From positions 186,001 to 250,000 of the forward strand of contig NZ_FQWU01000003.1 of NCBI RefSeq assembly GCF_900129765.1: a stretch of DNA of 64,000 bases, written 5' to 3'. Within the stretch, counting starts at the first letter, position 1. Each line of letters starts with the position of its first letter. The notes below the pieces were generated by a model. It was not told the DNA's origin. It was given only the letters and a program-made list of their open reading frames with translations, and made no database searches. This document shows positions 39,885-49,168 of the stretch, one piece after another. A program made the position numbers and the translations under genes. Source of the stretch: Massilia sp. CF038 (GTDB lineage Bacteria > Pseudomonadota > Gammaproteobacteria > Burkholderiales > Burkholderiaceae_D).

Positions 39885-41663
39885 ATGCGCCAACTGCTCG
39901 TCATCCCCGCAATCTTGCTCACGCTGCTGGCGCCGCCAGGGGCCAGTGCAGGCAGCGCGGACCAGGCGGCCACGGCCTTGTTCGAGGCCGACTGGCAATG
40001 GCGCCTGCAATCCGAGCCCGAATACGCTACTCTGGTCGGTGACTACCGCTTTGACGGCACCCTTGCCGACACAACGCTGGCGGCCGGACGCAACAGCATC
40101 GCGCACACCCGCGCCATGCTCGAGCAGGCGCGCCTGATCCCGCGCGAACAGCTCACCGGCAGCAATCCGCTCTCGCACGACCTGTTCATCTACCAGAAAG
40201 AGCAGCTGCTGCGCGGCGCCGCCTTTGTGCCCTTCAACCCTCAACCCATTACCACGCTGCAGGGCATCCACGTGAGCCTGGTGCAAACCGCGGCGCAAAT
40301 GCCGTTCGCCACCGAGCTAGACTACCGCAATTACCTGGCCCGCCTGAACGCGGTACCGGCCCATGTGGCTGGCATCATCGAGCAGCTGCGCGAAGGCGTG
40401 CGCACCGGCTGGACCGCGCCCCGGGCGGCAGTGCGGCCGGTACCGGGCATGCTGCGCCAGCTGCGCGAGGGTGCAGTCGATGGCGCGCTGGGTCTGCCTT
40501 TCCGCCAGATCCCGGCCACCATCGACAAACCCGTGCGCGACGCCCTGGCTGCCAGCGGCCCGGAGGTACTGCGTACCCGCGTCATGCCCGCGTTGCAGGA
40601 GCTGGAAGATTTTTTGCGCAAAGATTATCTGCCCGCCGCGCGCGAGAGCATTGGCGCCAGCGCCCTGCCCGGCGGCCAGCCCTACTACGCCTTCCTGATT
40701 GCCCAGCACACCGGCAGCAGCATGAGTGCAGCCGAAATCCACGCGCTGGGGCTCAAAGAAGTCGCGCGCATCCAGGCCCAGATGCCGGCGGCCATTGCAC
40801 GCACCGGTTTTGCCGGTTCCTTTACCCAGTTTGCCACCTTTGCCAACAATGATCCGCGCCTGTTCGCCGCCACCCCCGAGGCGCTGCTGGGGCGCTACCG
40901 GCGCCTGCTGGAGCGGGCCGCGGCTGGCATGCCCAAGCTGTTTGCCAGCGTGCCCACGCAGGAGCTGCTGGTCAAACCGGCACCAGCGGAAGCAGGCGCC
41001 GAACTGGGCGCCGCATGGTACGAAGCCGGCACCAGCGAGCGCCCGGCCGCCCTGGTGATCAATACAGCGCGCCTGGCCACTCACCCGCTGTGGGAAGCCG
41101 AAACCCTGGCCCTGCACGAGGGCATGCCCGGCCACCACATGCAGGCCGCAAGGGTGCGCGAACTGGGCGAGCTGCCGCCGTTCCGGCGCTTTGGCTGGAA
41201 CGCGGCCTTCGGCGAAGGCTGGGCCCTGTACGCAGAGTCACTGGGCCCGGAACTGGGCTTTTTCAAGGATGCGTTTTCGGCCTTCGGGCGGCTTAACGCG
41301 GAGCTGTTCCGCGCAGCCCGCCTGGTGGTCGACACCGGTATTCACAGCAAGGGCTGGACGCGCCAGCAGGCGCTCGACTTCATGAACGCCAATACCGCCA
41401 ATCCGGTGTCCGACAACGAAATCGAAGTCGACCGCTACATCGCCTGGCCGGCCCAGGCCCTGGGCTACAAACTGGGCGAGCTCAAAATCAAGGCACTGCG
41501 CGAGCAGGCCCAGGGCGCACTCGGCGAGCGTTTCGACGTGCGCCGTTTCCATGCGGTGGTGCTGGACAATGGGCCTTTGCCGCTGCCGCTGCTCGAGCAG
41601 CAGGTGGCGCAATGGCTGGCGGCCGCAGCGCCCAAACCGGCGCCCGTGCCCCAGCCAAAATAG
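39885..41663 (+). CDS. Exported DUF885 metallopeptidase-like protein
   Basis: This 592-residue protein has a signal peptide (MRQLLVIPAILLTLLAPPGASA) and the DUF885 layout. A gluzincin-like HExxxxHH motif (LHEGMPGHHMQ) and a downstream EGWALYAESLG supply likely metal ligands. The family is thought to be exported peptidases, but substrates are poorly defined. GGAG precedes the ATG at 39885; a start 36 bases upstream lacks one. A terminator-like hairpin follows. Confidence 0.88.
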   Translation: MRQLLVIPAILLTLLAPPGASAGSADQAATALFEADWQWRLQSEPEYATLVGDYRFDGTLADTTLAAGRNSIAHTRAMLEQARLIPREQLTGSNPLSHDLFIYQKEQLLRGAAFVPFNPQPITTLQGIHVSLVQTAAQMPFATELDYRNYLARLNAVPAHVAGIIEQLREGVRTGWTAPRAAVRPVPGMLRQLREGAVDGALGLPFRQIPATIDKPVRDALAASGPEVLRTRVMPALQELEDFLRKDYLPAARESIGASALPGGQPYYAFLIAQHTGSSMSAAEIHALGLKEVARIQAQMPAAIARTGFAGSFTQFATFANNDPRLFAATPEALLGRYRRLLERAAAGMPKLFASVPTQELLVKPAPAEAGAELGAAWYEAGTSERPAALVINTARLATHPLWEAETLALHEGMPGHHMQAARVRELGELPPFRRFGWNAAFGEGWALYAESLGPELGFFKDAFSAFGRLNAELFRAARLVVDTGIHSKGWTRQQALDFMNANTANPVSDNEIEVDRYIAWPAQALGYKLGELKIKALREQAQGALGERFDVRRFHAVVLDNGPLPLPLLEQQVAQWLAAAAPKPAPVPQPK

Positions 41664-41697
41664 AAAACGCGCCGGCTCCGGCGCACTTGGCGTTTTT
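41664..41697 (+). terminator. Terminator-like hairpin after the DUF885 gene
   Basis: AAAACGC (41664-41670) pairs with GCGTTTT (41690-41696) around an inner GCCGG/CCGGC stem, and the right arm ends in a T run. It lies directly after the stop codon. Confidence 0.55.
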
Positions 41698-41749
41698 CGG
41701 TTAATCTCGCTGCAATTACCTATTTGGCAGTACAAGAAAGGAAGCACCC

Positions 41750-43342
41750 GTGTCGAACCAACTGACCCGCCGCCTGGCACTGCTGGACGAAGAAGAAAAC
41801 CGGCCCCTGCTCGGCCAGGGCTTGCGTGGCATCGAGCGCGAAACGCTGCGCGTGGATCGACAGGGCCGGCTGGCCCGCACCCCGCACCCGGTGGCACTGG
41901 GCTCGGCCCTGACCAATCCGCAGATCACGACCGACTACGCCGAAGCCCTGCTGGAATTTATCACCCCGGCTGAAAACGACATCGGCCTGACCTTGCACAA
42001 GCTCGACGCCATCCACCGCTTCGCCTATACCAAACTGGGCGACGAAATGCTGTGGAGCGAATCGATGCCATGCGAACTGCCGTCGGAAGAAGAGATCGAA
42101 ATCGCGTGGTACGGCACCTCGAATATCGGCACGCTCAAGCATGTGTACCGGCGTGGTCTGGCACTGCGCTACGGCAAAGCCATGCAGTGCATCGCCGGCA
42201 TTCATTACAACTATTCGCTGCCCGAAAAACTGTGGCATCTGTTCTCGGTTGACCAGGGTGTGCCCGAAGAGCGCCGCTGCGGCCTGCGCGACTTCCAGTC
42301 CGAAAGCTACATTGCCTTAATCCGCAACTTCCGCCGTTACAGCTGGCTGCTGATGTATCTGTTCGGCGCCTCGCCGGCGCTGTCGAAAGGCTTTTTGCGC
42401 GAGCGCCAGCACAACCTGGAAACGCTGTCCGACGACACCTTGTACCTGCCCTACGCCACCAGCCTGCGCATGAGCGACCTGGGTTATCAGAACGATGCCC
42501 AGTCCGGCCTGACCCCGCACGAGAACTCGCTTGAGAGCTATGTACGCACGCTGATGGACGCCGTCAACCGGCCGTACAAACCGTACGAAGCGCTGGGTAC
42601 CAAAAAAGACGGCGAATGGATTCAGCTGTCGACCAACGTCCTGCAGATCGAGAACGAATACTATTCCACCATCCGCCCCAAGCGCGTGATCCGCACGGGC
42701 GAGCGCCCGGTGCAGGCGCTGTGCAAGCGTGGCGTGCAATACATCGAAGTGCGCTGCCTGGATGTGGATCCGTTCGAGCCGGTTGGCATCAGCGTTGAAA
42801 CCGGCCGCTTCATGGACGCCTTTTTGCTGTTCTGCGCCCTGGACGACAGCCCCATGATCAACCAGATGGAAAGCCAGGTCCACGCGCGCAATTTCTCCCG
42901 CACCGTGAAGGAAGGCCGCCGTCCAGGGCTGACGCTCACGCGCGAGGGCGAGGAAGTCGCCTTGCAGGACTGGGCCAACGACCTGATGGCGCGCATTGCG
43001 CCTGTGGCAGCCCTGCTCGACGAGCAGCACAACGAAGGCGGCGTGCATGCCCAGTCGATGGCGGCCCAGCAGGCCAAGATCGACAACCCGGCGCTGACCC
43101 CGTCGGCGCGCGTGCTTGACGAAATCCGCGCCCTCGGCTCGGCCGCGGCTTTTGGCTTGCGCCAGAGCGAGGCGCATGCCGCCTACTTCCGCGAAAGCCC
43201 GCTGCTGCCGGCAGAAGAACAAATGTTCATCGAGCTGGCTGAAAGCTCGCTGGCCGAACAGCGCGAGATCGAACAGACCCAGACTGGCAGCTTCGACGAT
43301 TTTGTCGCTGCCTACAACAGCAGTACACTGTGCGGTGACTAA
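41750..43342 (+). CDS. gshA: Glutamate-cysteine ligase
   Basis: This 530-residue enzyme makes gamma-glutamylcysteine, the first step of glutathione synthesis. It is the E. coli-like class 1 type, with GIERETLRV near the start, [15 protein letters not shown] and [10 protein letters not shown]. The start is GTG at 41750 after an AAGGAAG site. It begins a tight run of four genes with the deacetylase-like gene 14 bp downstream. Confidence 0.95.
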   Translation: MSNQLTRRLALLDEEENRPLLGQGLRGIERETLRVDRQGRLARTPHPVALGSALTNPQITTDYAEALLEFITPAENDIGLTLHKLDAIHRFAYTKLGDEMLWSESMPCELPSEEEIEIAWYGTSNIGTLKHVYRRGLALRYGKAMQCIAGIHYNYSLPEKLWHLFSVDQGVPEERRCGLRDFQSESYIALIRNFRRYSWLLMYLFGASPALSKGFLRERQHNLETLSDDTLYLPYATSLRMSDLGYQNDAQSGLTPHENSLESYVRTLMDAVNRPYKPYEALGTKKDGEWIQLSTNVLQIENEYYSTIRPKRVIRTGERPVQALCKRGVQYIEVRCLDVDPFEPVGISVETGRFMDAFLLFCALDDSPMINQMESQVHARNFSRTVKEGRRPGLTLTREGEEVALQDWANDLMARIAPVAALLDEQHNEGGVHAQSMAAQQAKIDNPALTPSARVLDEIRALGSAAAFGLRQSEAHAAYFRESPLLPAEEQMFIELAESSLAEQREIEQTQTGSFDDFVAAYNSSTLCGD

Positions 43343-43356
43343 GATCAGGAGCCGCC

Positions 43357-44400
43357 TTGCTCACCTTTTATAACGAACACCACGCCCAGCACCGCGGCCG
43401 CTTCGAGATGTTCCGCGGCGAGCAGGTGCCCTGCTTCGAAAAGCCGGAACGAGCGGACATGGTACTGGCCGAATTCGAGCGGCGCGGGCTGGGCAAGGTC
43501 GTCACGCCGCATGGCGTGTCGCTGGTGTCGCTCGAGCGCATTCATACCCCGCGTTACCTGCATTTTTTACGCAGTGCCTGGAGCGAGTGGTGCGCGCTTG
43601 ACCCGGCCAACGCGGAGCGCGACGCCTTTCCTTCGGTATGGCCGATTCGCGGCATGCGTCACGATATCGAACCGGACAACTTCGCCGCGCGCATGGGTTT
43701 GTACTCGATGGATTCTGGCACGCCGCTCACGGCCGGCACCTGGATCGCCGCCAAGACCGGAGCCGACTGCGCCGTCAATGCAGCCCATGCGTTGCGCCTG
43801 GGCCAGCGCGCCACCTTTGCGCTCACGCGCCCACCCGGGCACCACGCGGGCGCTGATTTTTTTGGCGGCTACTGCTTCCTGAACAACGCCGCGCTGGCCG
43901 CGCAGCACCTGCTCGACGACGGTGCCAAAAAAGTCGCCATTCTCGATATCGACTACCACCATGGCAACGGCACCCAGAGCATTTTTTACCAGCGTGACGA
44001 CGTGCTGTTCATCTCCATTCATGCCGATCCGCGCAGCGAGTATCCGTTCTACCTGGGCCACGCCGACGAAACCGGGGCGGGCGCCGGGGCCGGCTACAAC
44101 ATGAATCTGCCGCTGCCGCACGGTAGCGGCAGTTCGCAATGGTTCGCCGCCCTGGAAACGGCCTGCTACAAGCTGGCCGCGTTTGCACCGGACGCGCTGG
44201 TGGTCTCGCTCGGGGTCGACACCTTTGCCGGCGATCCGCTGTCGCACTTTACGCTGCAAAGCGCGGACTTTTTGCGCATTGGCGAGCGCATCGCCCACCT
44301 GGGCCTGCCGACCGCTTTCGTGTTCGAGGGCGGCTATGCCGTGACCGAAATCGGCATCAACGTGGTCAACGTGCTCGAAGGTTTCGAGACCGCGGCCTGA
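43357..44400 (+). CDS. Acetylpolyamine amidohydrolase/histone-deacetylase family
   Basis: This 347-residue enzyme has the arginase/deacetylase fold with zinc ligands in ILDIDYHHGNG and SLGVDTFAGDP, active-site His pair in RPPGHHAG, and the transition-state Tyr in EGGYAV. Bacterial members deacetylate acetylpolyamines or related small amides. The start is TTG at 43357, supported by AGGAG six bases upstream. It is 14 bp from gshA and 16 bp before the DUF3291 gene. Confidence 0.92.
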   Translation: MLTFYNEHHAQHRGRFEMFRGEQVPCFEKPERADMVLAEFERRGLGKVVTPHGVSLVSLERIHTPRYLHFLRSAWSEWCALDPANAERDAFPSVWPIRGMRHDIEPDNFAARMGLYSMDSGTPLTAGTWIAAKTGADCAVNAAHALRLGQRATFALTRPPGHHAGADFFGGYCFLNNAALAAQHLLDDGAKKVAILDIDYHHGNGTQSIFYQRDDVLFISIHADPRSEYPFYLGHADETGAGAGAGYNMNLPLPHGSGSSQWFAALETACYKLAAFAPDALVVSLGVDTFAGDPLSHFTLQSADFLRIGERIAHLGLPTAFVFEGGYAVTEIGINVVNVLEGFETAA

Positions 44401-44416
44401 ACCGAAGGAGAATGCC

Positions 44417-44914
44417 ATGTCACGCTACCGGCTCGCTCAGCTCAATATCGCCAGGATGCAGGACGCGATCGACTCGCCGTTGATGGCCGATTTTGTGGCC
44501 AATCTGGACCGCATCAACGCGCTGGCGGAGCAGTCTCCCGGCTTTGTGTGGCGCCTGCAAACCGAAGAAGGCAACGCGACTGCGCTCAGCCCACTTGGCC
44601 ACAACGAAATCGTCAACATGTCGGTGTGGGACGATGTGGCAGCGCTGAACCACTATGTGTACAAGACGGCCCACGTCGAGATCATGAAGCGGCGCAAGGA
44701 GTGGTTCGAGCGCATCGCCGAAGCCTACGTGGTGCTGTGGTGGATACCGTACGGGCACAGACCGACGGTGGATGAAGCGATTGCCCGCTTGCGCACCTTG
44801 CGCGCGCACGGGCCTACCGCGCAGGCCTTCACATTCAAGCAAGCGTTTGCCGCACCCGACGTTGCGGTCGATTCCGCCGGCCCATCGTTCGGCGACGCCT
44901 GCCCTGCACTTTAA
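44417..44914 (+). CDS. DUF3291 protein
   Basis: This 165-residue soluble protein matches DUF3291: LAQLNIARM start, FVANLDRINALAEQSPGFVWRL, a MSVWDDVAALNHYVYKTAH segment and WWIPYGHRPTVDEAIARL. The fold is dimeric alpha/beta-barrel-like, related to small monooxygenases, but no reaction is established. AGGAG precedes the ATG. It is in the gshA run. Confidence 0.88.
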   Translation: MSRYRLAQLNIARMQDAIDSPLMADFVANLDRINALAEQSPGFVWRLQTEEGNATALSPLGHNEIVNMSVWDDVAALNHYVYKTAHVEIMKRRKEWFERIAEAYVVLWWIPYGHRPTVDEAIARLRTLRAHGPTAQAFTFKQAFAAPDVAVDSAGPSFGDACPAL

Positions 44915-44931
44915 TTTCAAGGAAAACCCAC

Positions 44932-45384
44932 ATGACCGAATGGCAGCGCAGTTCTTTTGCCGACCTTGCCGTGGCTGATTTGTACTGCGTGCTGCAGAAG
45001 CGCCAGGAAGTGTTCATCCTCGAGCAGACTTGCTTCTACCAGGACTTCGATGGCCTGGACCAGAACGCGCACCACCTGCTGGGGTGGCACACGGTGGACG
45101 GCAAGCGCGAACTGGGCGCCTATCTACGGGTGCTGGCGCCCGGCGCAAAATACACCGAAATGTCGATCGGGCGCGTGCTCACATCGAAGGCGGCGCGTGG
45201 CTCGGGCATCGGGCGCGAGCTGCTGGCAGAAGGCATCGCCTACGCCGAGCATCTGCACCCGGGCCATCGCATCCGGATTGGCGCGCAGCGCTATCTGGAG
45301 AAGTTCTACACCGGCTTCGGCTTTGTCACCTTCTCGGAACCCTACGACGAGGATGGCATCATCCACGTCGACATGCTGCGCTAA
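44932..45384 (+). CDS. elaA: GNAT acetyltransferase, ElaA family
   Basis: This 150-residue GNAT protein has the ElaA signature: RQEVFILEQ, CFYQDFDGLDQNAHHL and IGRVLTSKAARGSGIGRELL, the last being the acetyl-CoA pyrophosphate loop. The substrate is unknown. AAGGAAA precedes the ATG. Its last codon overlaps the convergent PEP-CTERM gene by 4 bp. Confidence 0.92.
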   Translation: MTEWQRSSFADLAVADLYCVLQKRQEVFILEQTCFYQDFDGLDQNAHHLLGWHTVDGKRELGAYLRVLAPGAKYTEMSIGRVLTSKAARGSGIGRELLAEGIAYAEHLHPGHRIRIGAQRYLEKFYTGFGFVTFSEPYDEDGIIHVDMLR

Positions 45385-46445
45385 GCGGCCGCCCTGCGCC
45401 GCAGCCCGATCAATCCCAGGCCGGTCAGCATGAGCACCCAGGCTGCCGGTTCAGGTACCGGGGCAAGGTCCAGCAGCAAGGCGGCGCAATGCTCGTCGTC
45501 GCGACAGCCATAGGCCGCGATTTGTCCGCTGTCGTTGATGCCGTGCGCGTCGTACAAGGTCCAGCCAGAGTGCGGATCGATCAGGGTGTTCAGGTTGGTC
45601 ATGACGCCGTGCTCGTACAAATAGGCGTAGTAATAGTCGTCGTTTGGGTCGTTCGCGTTGCCCACCACCTGGCCTGCATTGTTGATGTCATAGGCGAAGC
45701 TGCGCCGCCCACCCAGCGTGCCCAGGTCCTGCATAACGCCATCCTGAAACAGGAAGGCATGGTGGCTGCCCTGCACCCAGCCGAAGCCGGCGATCTGGTC
45801 ATGGTCATTGATGGCGGTGGCTTCGCTCAGGCTGGCATCACCCATGGTGCCCAGGTCGGTCATCACGCCGTCGGCATAGTAGAACGCGTGCGAGAGCCAG
45901 GGCGAACTGTCGTCGAGCGCGGAAATGCCGACTGCATGCCCTGCGTTGTTGATGCCGTTGGCCCAGGTATCGTTTCCGCCCAGGCTGCCCAGATCGACGC
46001 TGACACCGCCACGTTGAATATAGGCGCGCATGCCGCGATCGGCGCTGTAATAGCCGCCCGCGATATGGCCGTGGTCATTGATGGCGATGCCGTAGTTGGT
46101 GGTCGAGTTGAATACCTGTAGCGCTGTCATGCGGCCTGCCGCGTAGCTGAAACCGCGATTGTCGGCGCTGCCCGTGGCGGAATAACCGACGACCGTGCCG
46201 CTGTTGTTGATGGCCAGGGCGCTGCTGGTGGGACCGCCCAGGGTGCCTATCTGCACCAGGGAGCCGTTGGACCAGACGAAGCCACGCCAGCCGCCGTCGA
46301 CCGTGATGTCACCGATGATCTGGCCGGCATTGTTGATCCCGTTCGCACTGGTGCCAAACGGCAAAGCGGTGATGGTGTAACGGGGTGTGGCCAGCGCGGC
46401 CAGTGGCGCACACAGCAGCGCCAGCAAAAAATGTCGTGGAGTCAT
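45381..46445 (-). CDS. HAF-repeat PEP-CTERM surface protein
   Basis: This 354-residue protein has a signal peptide (MTPRHFLLALLCAPLAALA), then about seven HAF-type repeats with the pattern AxxINNxGxxVG...DLGTLGG, and a C-terminal PEP-CTERM sorting signal: VPEPAAW, a hydrophobic helix and RRR. PEP-CTERM proteins are processed by exosortase and usually become surface or biofilm components. The ligase gene at 8.7-10.0 kb belongs to the same system. Its ribosome-binding site lies in a perfect hairpin just before the start codon. Confidence 0.92.
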   Translation of the reverse strand: MTPRHFLLALLCAPLAALATPRYTITALPFGTSANGINNAGQIIGDITVDGGWRGFVWSNGSLVQIGTLGGPTSSALAINNSGTVVGYSATGSADNRGFSYAAGRMTALQVFNSTTNYGIAINDHGHIAGGYYSADRGMRAYIQRGGVSVDLGSLGGNDTWANGINNAGHAVGISALDDSSPWLSHAFYYADGVMTDLGTMGDASLSEATAINDHDQIAGFGWVQGSHHAFLFQDGVMQDLGTLGGRRSFAYDINNAGQVVGNANDPNDDYYYAYLYEHGVMTNLNTLIDPHSGWTLYDAHGINDSGQIAAYGCRDDEHCAALLLDLAPVPEPAAWVLMLTGLGLIGLRRRAAA

Positions 46446-46446
46446 G

Positions 46447-46483
46447 GCCCATCCTTTGATCAGTGAGATAACAAAGGATGGGC
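46447..46483 (-). promoter_or_regulatory. Perfect 12-bp hairpin sequestering the ribosome-binding site
   Basis: Two perfect 12-bp arms (GCCCATCCTTTG at 46447-46458 and its complement at 46472-46483) with a 13-nt spacer end one base before the ATG of the PEP-CTERM gene. In the mRNA the AAAGGA ribosome-binding site is wholly within the 3' arm, so folding would hide it. It could be an RNA switch, a thermometer, or alternatively a DNA operator. Confidence 0.65.
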
Positions 46484-46515
46484 GAAAACGGGGCGCGGCC
46501 CCTGCGCCAGATCAG

Positions 46516-46959
46516 CTACAGTACTTCGACCAGCTCCATCTCGAACACCAGACCAGAGTTGGGTGGCACTACGCTATTGCCGTTGGCGCCGTAGCCGAGC
46601 GAACTTGGAATCACCACGGTGCGCTTACCGCCCACGCGCATGCCGAGTACGCCCTGTTCAAAACCAGGAATCACTTGATTGGTGCCAATGGTGAACGTGA
46701 ATGGTGCCTTGCCGGCCGAGCTGTCGAATTGTGTGCCCTTGAAATTGGCCATGTTGGTGTTGTACAGCCAGCCCGTGTAATGCACTTTCACGGTCTTGGC
46801 GGCCACGGCTTCAGCGCCGGTGCCAACACTGATGTCCGTCTTGCTCAGTGCAGCCGGGCTGTACACCGATGGCGTTGGGGTATCGTTGCCGCCACCACCG
46901 CAGGCGGACAGGCTGGCGACGGCAAACATGGCGGCAGCCAGAGAAAGCTTGAGTTTCAT
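46516..46959 (-). CDS. FKBP-type peptidyl-prolyl isomerase lipoprotein
   Basis: This 147-residue protein has a lipobox (SLSACGGG, Cys20), a short linker and one FKBP domain (VKVHYTGWLYNT...GTQFDSS, VIPGFEQGVLGMRVGGKRTVVIPSSLGYG). It should speed proline isomerisation in folding envelope proteins, attached to a membrane. GAAGGAA precedes the ATG. It lies upstream of the PEP-CTERM gene on the same strand with 70 bp between. Confidence 0.93.
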   Translation of the reverse strand: MKLKLSLAAAMFAVASLSACGGGGNDTPTPSVYSPAALSKTDISVGTGAEAVAAKTVKVHYTGWLYNTNMANFKGTQFDSSAGKAPFTFTIGTNQVIPGFEQGVLGMRVGGKRTVVIPSSLGYGANGNSVVPPNSGLVFEMELVEVL

Positions 46960-47044
46960 AGATTCCTTCGGAGGTTAAACAATGCCTCCGAAGTGTAGCT
47001 GCCGCCACTGCCACTGGCTACGCGCAAAAGTGTCACCAAATGTC

Positions 47045-48922
47045 TTAAATTTCCACTTGGGTACCGAGCTCGATCACGCGGTTGGTCGGGATCTGATAGT
47101 AGTCGGCAGCGCCGCGTGCATTGCGCGACATGCCTACAAATAAATGCTCGCGCCACGGCGCCATGCCCGCGCCCGGCGTGGAGATCACGGTCTGACGGGC
47201 AATGAAGAACGAGGTTTCCATCATCTCGAACGGCAAGCCATGCTCGGCGCATTGGGCCAGCACGCGCGGAATATCCGGTTCATCCTTGAAGCCGTAGTAC
47301 ACATTGACCTGGAAGCAATTGTGGCCCAGCTCGACGACCTTGGCCTGGTCTGCCACCGGTACCCACGGCTCCTCGACCATATGGACAGTGAGGAAGACCA
47401 CGCGCTCGTGCAGCACTTTGTTGTGCGACAGATTGTGCAGCAGTGCATGCGGCACGCCATCGCTCTCGCCACGCAGGAAGATCGCGGTGCCGTACACACG
47501 GGTCGGTGGCGCCACGAACAGGGAAGCGAGGAAATCTTCCAGCGGAATCGCGTGCTTCTGCAGGTTCTGGAACACCAGATGGCGCCCCTCTTTCCAGGTC
47601 ATCATGCCGGTGAACAGCACCGCACCCAGCAGCAGCGGGAACCAGCCACCGTGGAACAGCTTGAGCGTGGTCGAGGACAACAGCATGATGTCCATGATCA
47701 GGAAGAAACCAGTCGCACCGAAGCACAGCGCCAGCGGCAGATGCCAGCGGTAGCGCGTCACGAAGAAGGTCAGCACAGTGGTGCACAGCATGGTGGCGGT
47801 GACCGCGATGCCGTAGGCGCCGGCCAGATTGTCGGACGACTGGAAGATCAGGACCGCGAGCAGCACGATGCTCAATTGCAGCCAGTTGACGGCCGGGATG
47901 TAGATCTGGCCGATTTCGCTTTCCGAGGTGTGCAGCACACGCATGCGCGGCAGCAGGCCAAGCGCAATGGCTTGCTTGGTCATCGAGAAGGTGCCGGAAA
48001 TGGTGGCTTGCGACGCAATCACAGCGGCCATGGTCGAGAGCAGCACCAGCGGATAAATCAGCCAGCCCGACACTTGATTGAAGAAAGGATTGCTGACCGC
48101 ATCGGGATGGGCGATCAGCAGCGCGCCCTGGCCCAGATAATTAAGGGCCAGCGCCGGGAAGCAGACCATGAACCAGGCCGCGCGAATCGGCTTCTTGCCG
48201 AAGTGGCCCATGTCGGCATACAGGGCTTCGGCGCCGGTAATGGCCAGCACCACGGCACCCAGCGCGACAAAGGCGACAAATTTATTCTCGACCATGAACG
48301 CCAGCGCGCACAAGGGATTGAGCGCAGCAAGAATTTGCGGCGCCTGCGCGATATGCACCACGCCCAGTACCGCCAGGGTGCCGAACCACAGCACCATCAC
48401 CGGCCCGAACCAGCGGCCAATGCCGGCCGTGCCATGGCGCTGCAGCATGTACAGGCCGATCAGCACGGCAATCGTGATGGGCACCACAAAGCGCGTCATG
48501 CCAGGCGCGGCCACTTCCAGACCTTCGATCGCGCCGAGCACCGAAATGGCTGGGGTGATCACGCTGTCGCCGTAGAACATGGTGGCGCCAAACACGCCGA
48601 CGATCATCAGCGGCAAGTGCCAGCGCGAATGGCGCGTGACGGCATTGAGAACCAGGGCCATCAGCGCCATGATCCCGCCCTCGCCGCGGTTGTCCGCACG
48701 CAGCACGAGGGTGACATATTTGAGCGACACAATCATCGTCAGCGCCCAGAAGATGAGGGAGATGACGCCCAGCAGATTACCGCTGTTGAGGGTGAGACCG
48801 TGGTCCGGATCGAAGATTGCCTTGAGGGTGTAGAGCGGGCTGGTGCCGATATCGCCGTAGACGATCCCGATGGCGGACAAGGTCATTGCCGCCAGACTGC
48901 TTTTCTTGTGTTCCGAGGTCAA
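47045..48922 (-). CDS. kup: Low-affinity potassium uptake protein
   Basis: This 625-residue membrane protein has 12 helices and a cytoplasmic C-terminal domain. The N-terminus AAMTLSAIGIVYGDIGTSPLYTLK is the Kup/HAK signature. It imports K+ with protons. The likely start is TTG at 48922 with AAGGTG 8 bases upstream, which aligns with E. coli Kup; the ATG at 48886 would remove 12 residues. Confidence 0.95.
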   Translation of the reverse strand: MTSEHKKSSLAAMTLSAIGIVYGDIGTSPLYTLKAIFDPDHGLTLNSGNLLGVISLIFWALTMIVSLKYVTLVLRADNRGEGGIMALMALVLNAVTRHSRWHLPLMIVGVFGATMFYGDSVITPAISVLGAIEGLEVAAPGMTRFVVPITIAVLIGLYMLQRHGTAGIGRWFGPVMVLWFGTLAVLGVVHIAQAPQILAALNPLCALAFMVENKFVAFVALGAVVLAITGAEALYADMGHFGKKPIRAAWFMVCFPALALNYLGQGALLIAHPDAVSNPFFNQVSGWLIYPLVLLSTMAAVIASQATISGTFSMTKQAIALGLLPRMRVLHTSESEIGQIYIPAVNWLQLSIVLLAVLIFQSSDNLAGAYGIAVTATMLCTTVLTFFVTRYRWHLPLALCFGATGFFLIMDIMLLSSTTLKLFHGGWFPLLLGAVLFTGMMTWKEGRHLVFQNLQKHAIPLEDFLASLFVAPPTRVYGTAIFLRGESDGVPHALLHNLSHNKVLHERVVFLTVHMVEEPWVPVADQAKVVELGHNCFQVNVYYGFKDEPDIPRVLAQCAEHGLPFEMMETSFFIARQTVISTPGAGMAPWREHLFVGMSRNARGAADYYQIPTNRVIELGTQVEI

Positions 48923-49168
48923 GATTGCACCTTATTGTGGTTTTGTTGCATCGCACAATAGAATACGGCTGGAGAAAAAGCAAGGAGGATTCGCATGGTG
49001 GTGGGCCGCGCCGGCATCTGTGCAAGACGCTCAACTGTACCACCAGCGCGGTACATACGAGGTGTTCTGCGGGCACCGTGGCGAGCGCTGGCGCCGGGGG
49101 CGTGGCAAGCAAGGGCGGGACAAACGCGCCATAATGTTGATCCACCGAATTTTTTAGATCGCCCACCC

